NCBI GenBank assembly: GCA_027314515.1
Contig: DAHVAR010000190.1
Span: 1-62,872 of the forward strand
DNA: 62,872 nucleotides
Direction: 5' to 3'
Source: Actinomycetota bacterium
Lineage (GTDB): Bacteria > Actinomycetota > Actinomycetes > Streptosporangiales > Streptosporangiaceae
The position numbers and the translations under genes are program-made. Of the stretch, positions 34,925 through 44,698 are shown in pieces; within the stretch, counting starts at the first letter, position 1, and each line of letters starts with the position of its first letter. The notes beneath the pieces were generated by a model. That model was not told where the DNA came from. It searched no databases and saw only the letters and a program-made list of their open reading frames with translations.

Positions 34925-36367
34925 GTGCCCGAGACGGCCGGCGACGTACAGCTCTTCATCAACGGCGGCTACCGTGACGGGTCGGCCGGGCGCCAGGACG
35001 TAGTGTCGCCGGTGACCGGCCAGGTGATCGGCTCGGTCGGCATTCCCGGCCAGGATGACATCGACGCTGCGGTCGGCGCGGCCAGGGCAGCCGGCCAGGC
35101 CTGGGCTCGTGTCAACGTGTGGGCGCGAGCAGCGGTCTGCCACGCGATCGGCGACGGCATCACCGCGCGCCGCGAGGAACTTGCCCGCCTGCAGACGCTC
35201 GAGCAGGGCAAGCCGCTCCTGGAGTCGCTCGCGGACGTCGACGAGGCAGCCACGCTCTTCCACCTGCACGCCGAGGACGCGGTGCGGCTGACCGGCGAGA
35301 CCATCTCGTCGACCAGCTCGACCAAGCGGATGTTTACGTTCTACCGGCCGGTCGGCACCTGGGCGATCATCACGCCGTGGAACTTCCCGCTGCTGATGTT
35401 CGCCGAGTTCGTCGCCCCCGGCCTGGCCACCGGGAACTCCCACGTCGTCAAGCCGCCGGCGCACACCGCGTTCACCGTCCTGCGCGCCACGCAGATCCTG
35501 CGGGATGCTGGGCTGCCTGACGGCCTGGTCAACGTGCTGCCTGGCGAGGGACCGACCGGCCACGCCCTGGTCCAGCATCCGGGCATCGACGCGATCGGAT
35601 TCATCGGCTCGTCCGCCACCGGCACGAAGATTCAGGCCAGCGCCGGCCTCAAACGCTCCATCATGGAGTGCTCAGGTAACGGGCCGCTGGTCGTGCTCAG
35701 CGACGCGGACGTCGCGGCGGCCGCCAGGGCAGCGGTCTACGGCGCTTACCTGTGCTCAGGTCAGGTGTGCTGCGCGACCGAGCGGGTACTGGTGGACCGC
35801 GCAGTGCACGACGCATTCCTGGAGGCGGTCATCACCGAAGCCGACGCCGTCCGCCTGGGCGACCCGTTCGACGAGCGGACTACGCTCGGCCCGCTGAACA
35901 ACGAGGCCGTGGCCGCCAAGATGGACCGGCACGTCGCCGATGGCGAGGCCCGCGGGGCGAAGCTCCTGCGCGGCGGCCGCCGGCAGCCCGGTCACCCGAC
36001 CGACTTGTATTACGAGTTCACGGTCGCCGACAAGGTCCCTGCCGACAGCCTGCTCGCGACCGAGGAGTCGTTCGGCCCGGTCGTGCCGGTCATCACCGCT
36101 GACGGCGACGACGATCTGCTGCAGATCGCGAACAGGGACCGGCTCGGCCTGCAGGCTGCCGTGTTCACCAGGGACATCAGCCGGGCGTACCGCTTCATCG
36201 AGGAACTGGCCGTCGGGCAGGTCGTCGTCAACGACAGCACCTGCTGGTGGGATGTGAACATGCCGTTCGGCGGGGCCGGCGGGCGCGGCACCGGGTGGGG
36301 ACGGATCGGCGGCAAGCACACCCTGCTCGGCATGACAGACCTGCGCACCGCCGCGATCAGCCTGTGA
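34925..36367 (+). CDS. Aldehyde dehydrogenase
   Basis: A 480-residue NAD(P)-dependent aldehyde dehydrogenase. The fold markers are ITPWNFPLLMFAEFVAPGLATG, FIGSSATGTKI, the general base Glu in MECSGNG, and the nucleophile Cys in GQVCCATER near residue 281. FGPVVPVITADGDDDLLQIANRDRLGL and NDSTCWWDVNMPFGGAGGRGTGWGRIGG close the enzyme. The Glu motif (MECSGN rather than ELGGK) differs slightly from common types. GTG 34925 follows GGAGG by six bases. Its stop overlaps the methyltransferase start (GTGA), so the two are coupled. The substrate is unknown. Confidence 0.93.
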   Translation: MPETAGDVQLFINGGYRDGSAGRQDVVSPVTGQVIGSVGIPGQDDIDAAVGAARAAGQAWARVNVWARAAVCHAIGDGITARREELARLQTLEQGKPLLESLADVDEAATLFHLHAEDAVRLTGETISSTSSTKRMFTFYRPVGTWAIITPWNFPLLMFAEFVAPGLATGNSHVVKPPAHTAFTVLRATQILRDAGLPDGLVNVLPGEGPTGHALVQHPGIDAIGFIGSSATGTKIQASAGLKRSIMECSGNGPLVVLSDADVAAAARAAVYGAYLCSGQVCCATERVLVDRAVHDAFLEAVITEADAVRLGDPFDERTTLGPLNNEAVAAKMDRHVADGEARGAKLLRGGRRQPGHPTDLYYEFTVADKVPADSLLATEESFGPVVPVITADGDDDLLQIANRDRLGLQAAVFTRDISRAYRFIEELAVGQVVVNDSTCWWDVNMPFGGAGGRGTGWGRIGGKHTLLGMTDLRTAAISL

Positions 36368-37101
36368 CCCAGGACGGGTACTTCGGCGAGCAGGTGGCGG
36401 CGGAGTATGACGACGACGCTTCCGCCATGTTCGACCCGGCCGTGATCGACGCGACAGTCGACGTGCTCGCCGGGCTTGCCGGCCACGGCCGGGCACTGGA
36501 ACTCGGCATCGGGACCGGGCGCATCGCGCTGCCGCTGTCCCGCCGGGGTATCCCCGTGCACGGCATCGAGAAGTCCAGGGCGATGGTCGCCCGGCTGCGG
36601 GCCAAGCCGGGCGGCGCCGCGATCGGCGTGACGATCGGGGACTTCGCCACGGCACGGGCAGCGGGCACGTTCTCGCTGGCGTACCTGGTCTTCAACACGA
36701 TCATGAACCTGACCACGCAGGATGCCCAGGTGGCCTGCTTCGCCAACGTCGCGGCGCAGCTGTCGCCCGGCGGCTGCTTCGTCGTCGAAGTAATGGTCCC
36801 CGATCTGCGCAGGCTGCCGCCCGGCCAGACCGCCGTGCCATTCGAGACCGGGCCGAAGCGGTGGGCGTTCGACCTTTATGATGTCGCGACACAGGCGGTG
36901 AGCTCGAATTACGTCACGATCGACAACGGCCGGGCCGAGTTCAGTTCCATCCCGTTCCGGTACGCATGGCCCGCCGAACTCGACCTGATGGCCCGGCTCG
37001 CCGGCCTGCATCTGCGCGAGCGCTGGGAAGGATGGCAGCGGCAGCCGTTCACCGCCGAAAGCCGGCAGCACGTATCGGTCTGGCAGAAGCCCGCGACCTA
37101 G
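36364..37101 (+). CDS. Class I SAM-dependent methyltransferase
   Basis: A 245-residue Rossmann methyltransferase. Motif I is ALELGIGTGRIALPLSRRG, followed by VHGIEKSRAMVARLRAK, then FSLAYLVFNTIMNLTTQDAQ and LSPGGCFVVEVMVPDL. It ends ESRQHVSVWQKPAT. GTG 36364 overlaps the aldehyde dehydrogenase stop by four bases. The acceptor substrate is not predictable. Similar proteins are often small-molecule or aminoglycoside-type methyltransferases. Confidence 0.9.
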   Translation: MTQDGYFGEQVAAEYDDDASAMFDPAVIDATVDVLAGLAGHGRALELGIGTGRIALPLSRRGIPVHGIEKSRAMVARLRAKPGGAAIGVTIGDFATARAAGTFSLAYLVFNTIMNLTTQDAQVACFANVAAQLSPGGCFVVEVMVPDLRRLPPGQTAVPFETGPKRWAFDLYDVATQAVSSNYVTIDNGRAEFSSIPFRYAWPAELDLMARLAGLHLRERWEGWQRQPFTAESRQHVSVWQKPAT

Positions 37102-37293
37102 CGATCTGGTGAAGAACCGGGCTGCCGGCGAAGCACGCCGCTCATGGATGTGAATCCATTGTTGCTATAGCGACGAAATACCAGCTTTCATCGAGAGCGA
37201 ACACCGACATGCGGGACAAAACGCCGCCACCAGCAGTCATCCGCTCCGGACCGCAGGACAGCCAGCCCCTAAACCGCGTTCCCGCAGCCCTCG

Positions 37294-38070
37294 CTACGCC
37301 ACCGCATCGGGGCTGACGGTGACCGCCGTCGCGGCGATCGCCCAGCCGGCTATCCGGTCCAGCACCGGACCGCTGATGGCGGATTCGGCGTGCCCGAAAC
37401 CAGGCACGATCCAGAGTTCCTTGGGCTGACGCGCCGCTTCGAACAGCTGCCCGGCGTGGTCTGAGGGGAAGTACTCGTCCCGGTCACCGTGCACGATCAG
37501 CAGCGGCGTCGGCGAGATCATCGCGGCAGCATCCGCGGGCGGCATCGGCACCGGATCCCAGCGACCGCGGCTGACCCGCGTGTTGAGTACGCGCTTGGTG
37601 ATGAAGCGGCCGGCCCGGTGCTCCACCGCCCAGTGCAGCCGGCGCATGGACGGCGTGCCACGGTAATACCAGCGGCCTGGCCCGCTCACCGACACCACCG
37701 CGTCCACGCCGCCCATGATTCCGGCGTGCCGCAAGACGGTGGAGGCGCCCATCGAGAAGCCCACCGTCACGACCCGTTCGTAGCCGAGCTCGCGCGCGTA
37801 ACGCACGACGATGTCTACGTCGTGGATCTCCTTGTCGCCGAGCGTAGTCGCGCCGCCGGAGCGCCCGTGCCCGCGGAAATCGAAGGCGACCACGCCTGCG
37901 TGCTCGTTGAGCCGCCTGGCAACCCGCCATACGTGCGGCCACTGCCAGTGCAGCGTAAAGCCGTGCGCAACCACGAATCCAAGCGCCCGGTCACCGTGCA
38001 GGTGGACCGCCTCGATCGGGACTCCATCCTTGGTAACCAGCGTCTCGGCTTTCGTCACGGGCTTGGCCAT
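37294..38070 (-). CDS. Alpha/beta hydrolase
   Basis: A 258-residue serine hydrolase. The nucleophile elbow is GFSMGAST, the acid is likely Asp in HGDRDEYFP and the His is in VPGFGHAES. An oxyanion segment HGFTLHWQWPH and FDFRGHGRSGG precede them. It probably acts on esters or peptides; no secretion signal is seen. It is convergent with the preceding methyltransferase gene, separated by 192 bases in which I see no feature. Confidence 0.92.
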   Translation of the reverse strand: MAKPVTKAETLVTKDGVPIEAVHLHGDRALGFVVAHGFTLHWQWPHVWRVARRLNEHAGVVAFDFRGHGRSGGATTLGDKEIHDVDIVVRYARELGYERVVTVGFSMGASTVLRHAGIMGGVDAVVSVSGPGRWYYRGTPSMRRLHWAVEHRAGRFITKRVLNTRVSRGRWDPVPMPPADAAAMISPTPLLIVHGDRDEYFPSDHAGQLFEAARQPKELWIVPGFGHAESAISGPVLDRIAGWAIAATAVTVSPDAVA

Positions 38071-38202
38071 TCCCCTATTCTGCGTGACCGCTTCACGTGT
38101 CTGGCCCGCAGGCCTTCCCTGACCCAGGCCGGCTACGGCAGGCTTGTTGACTGCTTACCGAACCCTTCCCGGACTACCCGACAGATCGCGCTGGAGATAA
38201 TC

Positions 38203-38978
<776 letters not shown>

Positions 38979-38982
<4 letters not shown>

Positions 38983-40628
38983 AGGTAACCGACGCCATCG
39001 CCAGGGCGCTGGCTGATCTCGGCGCCGACACGATGTTCGGCGTGGTCGGCAGCGGGAACTTCCACCTGACCAACGCGCTGATCAGTAACGGGGTCCGGTA
39101 TATCGCGGCCCGGCACGAGTGCGGGGCGGCGAGCATGGCGGACGCGTGGGCGCGGCTCGCCGGGCGGCCCGCCCTGCTGACCCTGCACCAGGGGCCGGGC
39201 CTGACCAACGCGCTGACCGGCATCACCGAGGCGGCCAAGAGCCGCACGCCGTTGCTCGTGCTGGCCGCGGACGTCAGCGCGAGTGCCGTCACCTCCAACT
39301 TCAGGATCGACGTGTCCGCGATCGCCAGCGGAACCGGCGCGACGGCGGCGCGGCTGCACTCGGCTGCCTTCGCGCTTGACGACGCGGTACGCGCCTACCG
39401 GACGGCGCGCGACGAGCGCCGGACCGTCGTGCTTGGCCTGCCGCTTGATGTGCAGGCCGGCGAGTGCAGCTGGCCGGGCAGCCCGGACCCAATGCGTGCC
39501 GAGCCCGTCGCGGCGTCACAGCAGCAGGCCGCCGCGCTTGCGGCAGTGCTGGCCGGCGCGCGCCGGAAAGTGTTCGTGGCCGGGCGGGGGGCGCGCAGCC
39601 CGGCGGCGCGCGCGGCACTGGAGCAGCTCGCCGACAGCTGCGGCGCGCTGCTGGCAACCTCGGCGGCGGCGAAAGGCCTGTTCCGCGGCAGCCCGTGGGA
39701 CCTGGATGTCAGCGGCGGGTTCGCCTCACCGCTGGCCGCCGAGCTCATCGCCAACGCCGATGTGCTCGTCGGCTGGGGCTGCTCGCTGAACATGTGGACC
39801 ACGCGGCACGGAACACTGATCGGCGAGCAGACGACGGTCGTCCAGGTAGACGACGACCCCTCGGCCCTCGGCAGGCACCGGCCGGTACACCTCGGCGTAA
39901 CCGGCGACGTCGCGCTGACCGCCTCCGCCGTTGCCGACCTGCTCGGGCACCTGCTCGGCAGGCACGACACCGGGTACCGGTCAGAGGAGCTCAAGAGCGG
40001 GCTGGCCGCCCGGCGCCGCTGGCGCGACGTGCCCTACGACGACGAGGGCGACGGCGACCGGATCGATCCGCGCACGCTGACGATCGCGCTGGACGACCTG
40101 CTGCCGGCCGAGCGGATCGTCGCGATCGACTCCGGCAACTTCATGGGCTACCCGAGCATGTTCCTGTCGGTTCCCGACCAGGACGGCTTCTGCTTCACTC
40201 AGGCCTACCAGTCGATCGGCCTCGGGCTGGCGTCGGCGATCGGCTCCGCCATTGCCAGGCCCGACCGGCTGGTGGTCGCGGCGCTCGGCGACGGCGGCGC
40301 GCTGATGGGAATCAGCGAGCTGGAAACGGCGGTGCGGCTGCAGTTGCCGATGGTCATCGTCATCTACGACGACGAGGCGTACGGCGCCGAGGTCCACCAC
40401 TTCGGGCCGGACGGCTACCCGCTGGACACCGTCCGGTTCCCGCCCGCCGACCTTGCCGCGATCGTGCGCGGCTTCGGCTGCGACGCGGTGACCGTGCGGA
40501 CCGCCGGCGACCTCGGGCCGGTCCGGGACTGGCTCGCGGCCAGGCCCGCCAGGCCGATCGTCATCGACGCCAAGGTCACCTCGGATCACGGCGCGTGGTG
40601 GCTCGAGGAAGCCTTCCGCGGACACTAG
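38979..40628 (+). CDS. Thiamine diphosphate-dependent enzyme (acetolactate synthase-like)
   Basis: A 549-residue TPP enzyme with the three usual domains. The PYR domain has MFGVVGSGNFHLTNAL and Glu 47 in RHECGAASMADAWARL for cofactor activation; the central domain is about 190-330; the PP domain has GDGGALMGISELETAV near residue 436. The second Mg ligand region reads VIYDDEAYGAEVHH where most homologues have Asn-Asn, an unusual pair. It is likely a 2-oxoacid decarboxylase or lyase, not a biosynthetic ALS, because no regulatory subunit is present. GTG 38979 overlaps the cyclase stop. Confidence 0.91.
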
Positions 40629-40668
40629 GCAGGACGATGCATGCCGGTGCGCCGGGCAGACTGTGGTC

Positions 40669-41448
40669 GTGACCGCGGAGACCGGTGAGCAGCGCAGGCG
40701 GCGGGAACAGCAGCGGTGCCTCTTTGACCGCGTCGCCGGGCGGTACGACGCCACCCGCCAGGGCTATCCCGCCAAGATCGTCGATGCCGTCTGCGCGACA
40801 GCCGGGATCGGCCCCGGTGCCGACGTGCTCGAGATCGGCTGCGGCACCGGCCAGCTCACCCGGCAACTGGCCGGCCGCGCGTTCAACCTGACCGCTATCG
40901 ACATCGGCGCGGCGATGATCGAGGTCGCCCGGCGCAACGTTACCGACCCGACGGCCGGGTTCGAGGTCTGTTCGTTCGAGGACTTCGCAGGAAACGGGCG
41001 CTTCGACCTCATCGTGTCGGCCACGGCATTCCATTGGGTCGACCCCGCCCTCGGCCTGGCCAAGGCCGCCCGGCTGCTGCGGCCCGGCGGCTGGCTCGCG
41101 CTGCTTTCCACCACGGAGCGCTATCCCGAACCACTGCGGACGCGGCTGCGAGGGCTATGGCAGAGCTACAGCCGGACCGCGGGATGGTCCGATCAGCCGC
41201 CCTGGGTCTCCGCGCTTCGCGACACCACCCTGTTCGGCGAGCCGGTCGAAATGCGTCAGGCCAGCGCCCTGCGCCTTCCCAGCCGGGCGGTCCTGGAACT
41301 CGAGCGCACCCGCGCCACCTTCCTCGCCTACAGCAAGCAGGACCAGGCAGGCTTCACCGCGGACCTGACGGCGCTCCTGGCGGCCGGCTCACACGTCGGC
41401 CTGATCCAGGAAACCCTCCTCGCGATGGCGCCATCAGGCCCGGCTTGA
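40669..41448 (+). CDS. Class I SAM-dependent methyltransferase
   Basis: A 259-residue methyltransferase of the Methyltransf_11/25 type. It has FDRVAGRYDATRQGYP, motif I VLEIGCGTGQLTRQLAG, LTAIDIGAAMIEVARRN, FDLIVSATAFHWVDPALGLAKA and LLRPGGWLALLS. It looks like the trans-aconitate methyltransferase group. GTG 40669 or 40663 may start it; CAGACT at 40657-40662 could be a -10 box for a leaderless transcript. Substrate unknown. Confidence 0.9.
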   Translation: MTAETGEQRRRREQQRCLFDRVAGRYDATRQGYPAKIVDAVCATAGIGPGADVLEIGCGTGQLTRQLAGRAFNLTAIDIGAAMIEVARRNVTDPTAGFEVCSFEDFAGNGRFDLIVSATAFHWVDPALGLAKAARLLRPGGWLALLSTTERYPEPLRTRLRGLWQSYSRTAGWSDQPPWVSALRDTTLFGEPVEMRQASALRLPSRAVLELERTRATFLAYSKQDQAGFTADLTALLAAGSHVGLIQETLLAMAPSGPA

Positions 41449-41474
41449 GTCAGTCAATGACCACGCGCCGGACG

Positions 41475-42716
41475 TCAGCGAAACACGCTCAGCGAGGGCC
41501 TGCCGTTCAGCAGCGCCGGGTCAAAGCCAGCGGTCCGCTGGTAGCGACTTGATAGCTCCTGCAGCTCGCCGGGCGCGAACACGTCTTCGACCCGGTCGAA
41601 TCCGGCCGGGGCGCGGGCCTCGGCGAGCTCCATGCACTTCTCCGGCCCGGCTGCGCGGTTGGCGAGCACCACGGCCGCTGTCGCTGGCCGGCGCTCCGCC
41701 TCATAGCGCTCGAGTGCCTCATCAACGGTGGGCGCGAGCGCCAGCGCCCGGGCGAGCACGCGGGCATCGAGGATGGCCTGAGACGCGCCGTTGGCCCCGA
41801 CCGGGTACATCGGGTGGGCCGCGTCGCCCAGCAGCGTGATCAGCCCCGATCTCCACTGCTCCAGCGGATCGCGGTCCACCATCGGGTACTGCCACCAGCG
41901 AGGCGCCGCGTCGATCAGGGCATCGACATCGATCCAGCCGAAGCGCATCCCGGAGAACAGCGCCCTGATCTCCGCCGGGTCGACGACGTGGTCCCAGTCC
42001 TGGCGGGGCATCGGACGGCTGTCACCCGTGGTCGCCTCCAGCACGATATTGATCAGCGCTCGGCCGTCGCGATCCGGCCTGGTGATCGGGTAGACCACGG
42101 CCCGCTTGCCGAAGTAGCCGATCATCACCATGGACGCGCCGGTCAGGAACGGCACGCCGGGTGCGACCGCGCGCCACATCGTGATGCCGTTCCACAGCGG
42201 GCCGCCTTCGCCGGGGCAGCGGCGGGCGCGGAGCACGGAGTGGATCCCGTCGGCTCCGACCAGCACATCGCCCTGCACGCGCGCGCCTCCGGTGAGCTCA
42301 GCGAACACCGTGGAACCGTCCTCGCTGGCGGACACGACGCGGTGACCGGGATGCAACCTGCCGGACCCCAGCCGCTCGAGGAACGCCCGCTGCAGCACGC
42401 CGAGCAGGCGCCCCCGGTGTATTGAGTACTGCGGCCACCGGTAGCCGGCGGCCAGGCCGCGCGGCTCGCCCCAGATCCGCTGTCCGTGCTTGTTGAACAT
42501 GACGAATTCGCTCGTTGCCAGTCCGGCGGCGGCCAGCTCGCCGGACAGTCCAAGTTCGCTCAGCTCGCGTACGGCGTGCGGGAGCACGTTGATACCGACG
42601 CCGAGTTCCTCGACTCGCCCCGCCTCGAGTACGTGGAGGTCATCGATCCCCGCCGCGTGCAGCGACAGGGCGAGCGACAGGCCCCCGATACCGCCGCCAG
42701 CGATGAGAACTCTCAT
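41475..42716 (-). CDS. FAD-dependent monooxygenase (salicylate hydroxylase-like)
   Basis: A 413-residue group A flavin monooxygenase. The dinucleotide fold is MRVLIAGGGIGGLSLALSLHAAG, the second motif is VLVGADGIHSVLRARR, and the third is LLGDAAHPMYPVGANGASQAILDARVLA. It hydroxylates an aromatic or similar ring using NAD(P)H. ATG 42716 is set by the Rossmann start; the upstream open frame is a shadow. The enzyme stands convergent with the methyltransferase and is followed upstream by a VOC gene on the same strand. Confidence 0.92.
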   Translation of the reverse strand: MRVLIAGGGIGGLSLALSLHAAGIDDLHVLEAGRVEELGVGINVLPHAVRELSELGLSGELAAAGLATSEFVMFNKHGQRIWGEPRGLAAGYRWPQYSIHRGRLLGVLQRAFLERLGSGRLHPGHRVVSASEDGSTVFAELTGGARVQGDVLVGADGIHSVLRARRCPGEGGPLWNGITMWRAVAPGVPFLTGASMVMIGYFGKRAVVYPITRPDRDGRALINIVLEATTGDSRPMPRQDWDHVVDPAEIRALFSGMRFGWIDVDALIDAAPRWWQYPMVDRDPLEQWRSGLITLLGDAAHPMYPVGANGASQAILDARVLARALALAPTVDEALERYEAERRPATAAVVLANRAAGPEKCMELAEARAPAGFDRVEDVFAPGELQELSSRYQRTAGFDPALLNGRPSLSVFR

Positions 42717-42759
42717 GCCCGTAATTCCCTGGCGGCCCGAGCTGGCAGCAACTGCGCGT

Positions 42760-43170
42760 TCAGCCGCTCTCGTCGCCTTCGAACCCGATAAGCCAGTGCA
42801 CGCCGTAACGGTCGATGACTTGCCCGTCAAAGTCCCCCCACGGCCGCCGCTGCAAGTCGTCTACGATCCGGCCGCCTTCGCTGAGACGGGTAAACCAGGT
42901 GCGGAGCGTCGCCGGAGCGGCAGTACCCAGCAGGGCGAGCATCAGGCCCTCGGCCCGGAACGGCGGCTCGTCCCCGGCCACGTCGGCACCGAACAGCGAG
43001 ACGGGCCCGCCGACCAGGCCGCCATGCGCAATGGCCCCGGCTGGGCCGTCGGAGCGGTTGAATTCGGCAAAGGTATGCAGCTGAACTGCACAGCCGAAGA
43101 CGTCACCGTAGCTGGTCAAGGCCTGCCGAGCAGTGCCGGGAAAGTGAAAGTACGGCGTCAGGCCCGTCAT
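42760..43170 (-). CDS. VOC family protein (PhnB-like)
   Basis: A 136-residue vicinal-oxygen-chelate protein of the PhnB/glyoxalase group: TPYFHFPGTARQALTSYGDVFG at the start and GRIVDDLQRRPWGDFDGQVIDRYGVHWLIGF at the end. The typical PhnB end motif WGxxxGxxxDxFGxxW is matched. Function of the group is mostly unknown (some bind metal and degrade or sequester small molecules). It precedes the monooxygenase gene by 43 bases and may be co-transcribed with it. Confidence 0.88.
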   Translation of the reverse strand: MTGLTPYFHFPGTARQALTSYGDVFGCAVQLHTFAEFNRSDGPAGAIAHGGLVGGPVSLFGADVAGDEPPFRAEGLMLALLGTAAPATLRTWFTRLSEGGRIVDDLQRRPWGDFDGQVIDRYGVHWLIGFEGDESG

Positions 43171-43228
43171 GCACTGAATGCTATTGCAGCGTTCGGCTGG
43201 CCGCTCAGTAGTGGGCCCGGTACCCCGC

Positions 43229-44428
43229 TCACTGCACCGTAACGGCTCCGACTTGCGCGCGCTCGAGCGTTTTACCGGCGGAGTCCTGCACGAGTCCCTC
43301 GATGGTGTAAGTGCCGGCCTGTGCGGCCGCCGTCCAGCCGTAAGACTCGTTCAGTGTCTGCTGGGGAGCGACATTCTGGCCCGCCTGTGACTGCGAGCCC
43401 ACGACCGCGCCGGCTGAGTTGAGGATTTCGGTGACCAGCGTCAGGTTGGCGGCCATGGCCGGGCCATTGTTCTTGAAGTCCACTGTGACGTTCGTCGATG
43501 TGCCCGGTGCCGGAGCATCGGGCGAGATCGCTTGCAGGGACATATCAGGCGACGACCCAGCCGGGGACGGAGCCGGACCGGCCGGGCTAGGACTGGCCGG
43601 GCTAGGACTGGCGACGGCCGCGCCGCCGACCGCCTTGACCGAGAACGATTTGGTCGCCAGGCCCGCACCGCCGTGCCACAACTCGAAACCCGCCTCCACG
43701 TCGATCAGGTACCACGAAGGACTGATATAGCCGCGGCGCACCGCGTCGGCGATCAGGGGCTGCAGATCCAGGTTGCTGACCGAGGTAGTGCCGGTAGTCA
43801 TCGTGTAGGAGACGGTGTTCCAGCCCTGGTTTCCGAACCACACGTTGTAGCCGCGGCCGCCGATGCCGACGTTACGGGCAACCTCCGAGCCGAACGGCTG
43901 CACGGGGCCGTGATGGTTCAGCCAGATCATCAGCTCGGTGCCGTTCGGCTGGCCGCTGGCGGTGGGCGTCTGGTTGAACCAGATGTCATAGGCCACGTCA
44001 TAGTCGCTGCTGCCGCCTGGCTGGGAGGTGCTCCAGCTGGTCGTTACCGTGCCGGCGCGGATCTTCGAGACCTGGATCGGCAGTCCGCTGCCGGGCGTGC
44101 ACGCGCCCCAGTGGCAACCCCGGTAGATGGCCGGGTAGCCGCCGGGCGCGCCGTAGGTTGAGTTCGCGATCGAGGAGTTCGCCACCGTGAATCCGGTGCT
44201 GCCATCGGTGCTGATGCATTCAGGCTCGCTTGAGCCCCACTCGTTGTTCTCGACCGTGTAGGTACCGCCGTCGACGTGCGCGGTCTGCGAGTTGCACAGC
44301 GTCGTGGTGGCCGCGGCCGCGGAACTGACCGCAGGCAGGCCCACGCTCAGCAGGCCGCCCGCCGCAAGCAGTGCGGCGGACAAGGCGAGCGTTCGTGCAA
44401 ATGGGGTCATTCTCGTAAGCGGCGTCAT
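43229..44428 (-). CDS. Secreted GH12 endoglucanase with CARDB-like domain
   Basis: A 399-residue secreted protein. A signal peptide covers about 1-40. The GH12 catalytic domain is 41-268 with nucleophile Glu 165 (GTELMIWLNHHG) and acid/base Glu 249 (VEAGFELWHGGAGL). A Pro/Ser linker (about 272-294) connects to a C-terminal CARDB/NEW1-like beta-sandwich (NVTVDFKNNGPAMAANLTL to TYTIEGLVQDSAGKT). GH12 enzymes cleave beta-1,4-glucan or xyloglucan, so plant-polymer use is likely. It lacks a recognisable cellulose-binding domain; the C-terminal domain may mediate adhesion. An in-frame ATG at 44410 is an alternative start. Confidence 0.92.
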   Translation of the reverse strand: MTPLTRMTPFARTLALSAALLAAGGLLSVGLPAVSSAAAATTTLCNSQTAHVDGGTYTVENNEWGSSEPECISTDGSTGFTVANSSIANSTYGAPGGYPAIYRGCHWGACTPGSGLPIQVSKIRAGTVTTSWSTSQPGGSSDYDVAYDIWFNQTPTASGQPNGTELMIWLNHHGPVQPFGSEVARNVGIGGRGYNVWFGNQGWNTVSYTMTTGTTSVSNLDLQPLIADAVRRGYISPSWYLIDVEAGFELWHGGAGLATKSFSVKAVGGAAVASPSPASPSPAGPAPSPAGSSPDMSLQAISPDAPAPGTSTNVTVDFKNNGPAMAANLTLVTEILNSAGAVVGSQSQAGQNVAPQQTLNESYGWTAAAQAGTYTIEGLVQDSAGKTLERAQVGAVTVQ

Positions 44429-44517
44429 ACGGACAGTAGCCTAGAAAGACCCTCAAGCGGATGTCGCCGTACAAACGACTGACCTTTGGGTAGCCCAGTT
44501 GGCGGAGTCCCGGCTAC

Positions 44518-44527
44518 CTCAATTGAG
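44518..44527. promoter_or_regulatory. CTCAATTGAG palindrome upstream of the GH12 and DUF3800 genes
   Basis: A perfect 10-bp palindrome in the 270-base divergent spacer between GH12 and the DUF3800-like gene, preceded by an inverted repeat GGTAGCC...GGCTACC (about 44489-44517). It may be a regulator-binding site. I cannot assign a factor, and chance occurrence of a 10-bp palindrome is possible. Confidence 0.3.
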
Positions 44528-44698
44528 GCGCGTCTCCGCCTGCACAGTCGTGTCGAGCAGGTAGGTCACATGCCCGCGTTCCTAGCTCTGCCTGGCCTCG
44601 TCCAGAACTAGGGAGGTTGTCGTCTGCGGCGGGTGCCCTGGACCTGCAGAGGTGAAGGGAGCGTAAATCGATGGTGCGATCCGGGTAGGCGGGCGAGC

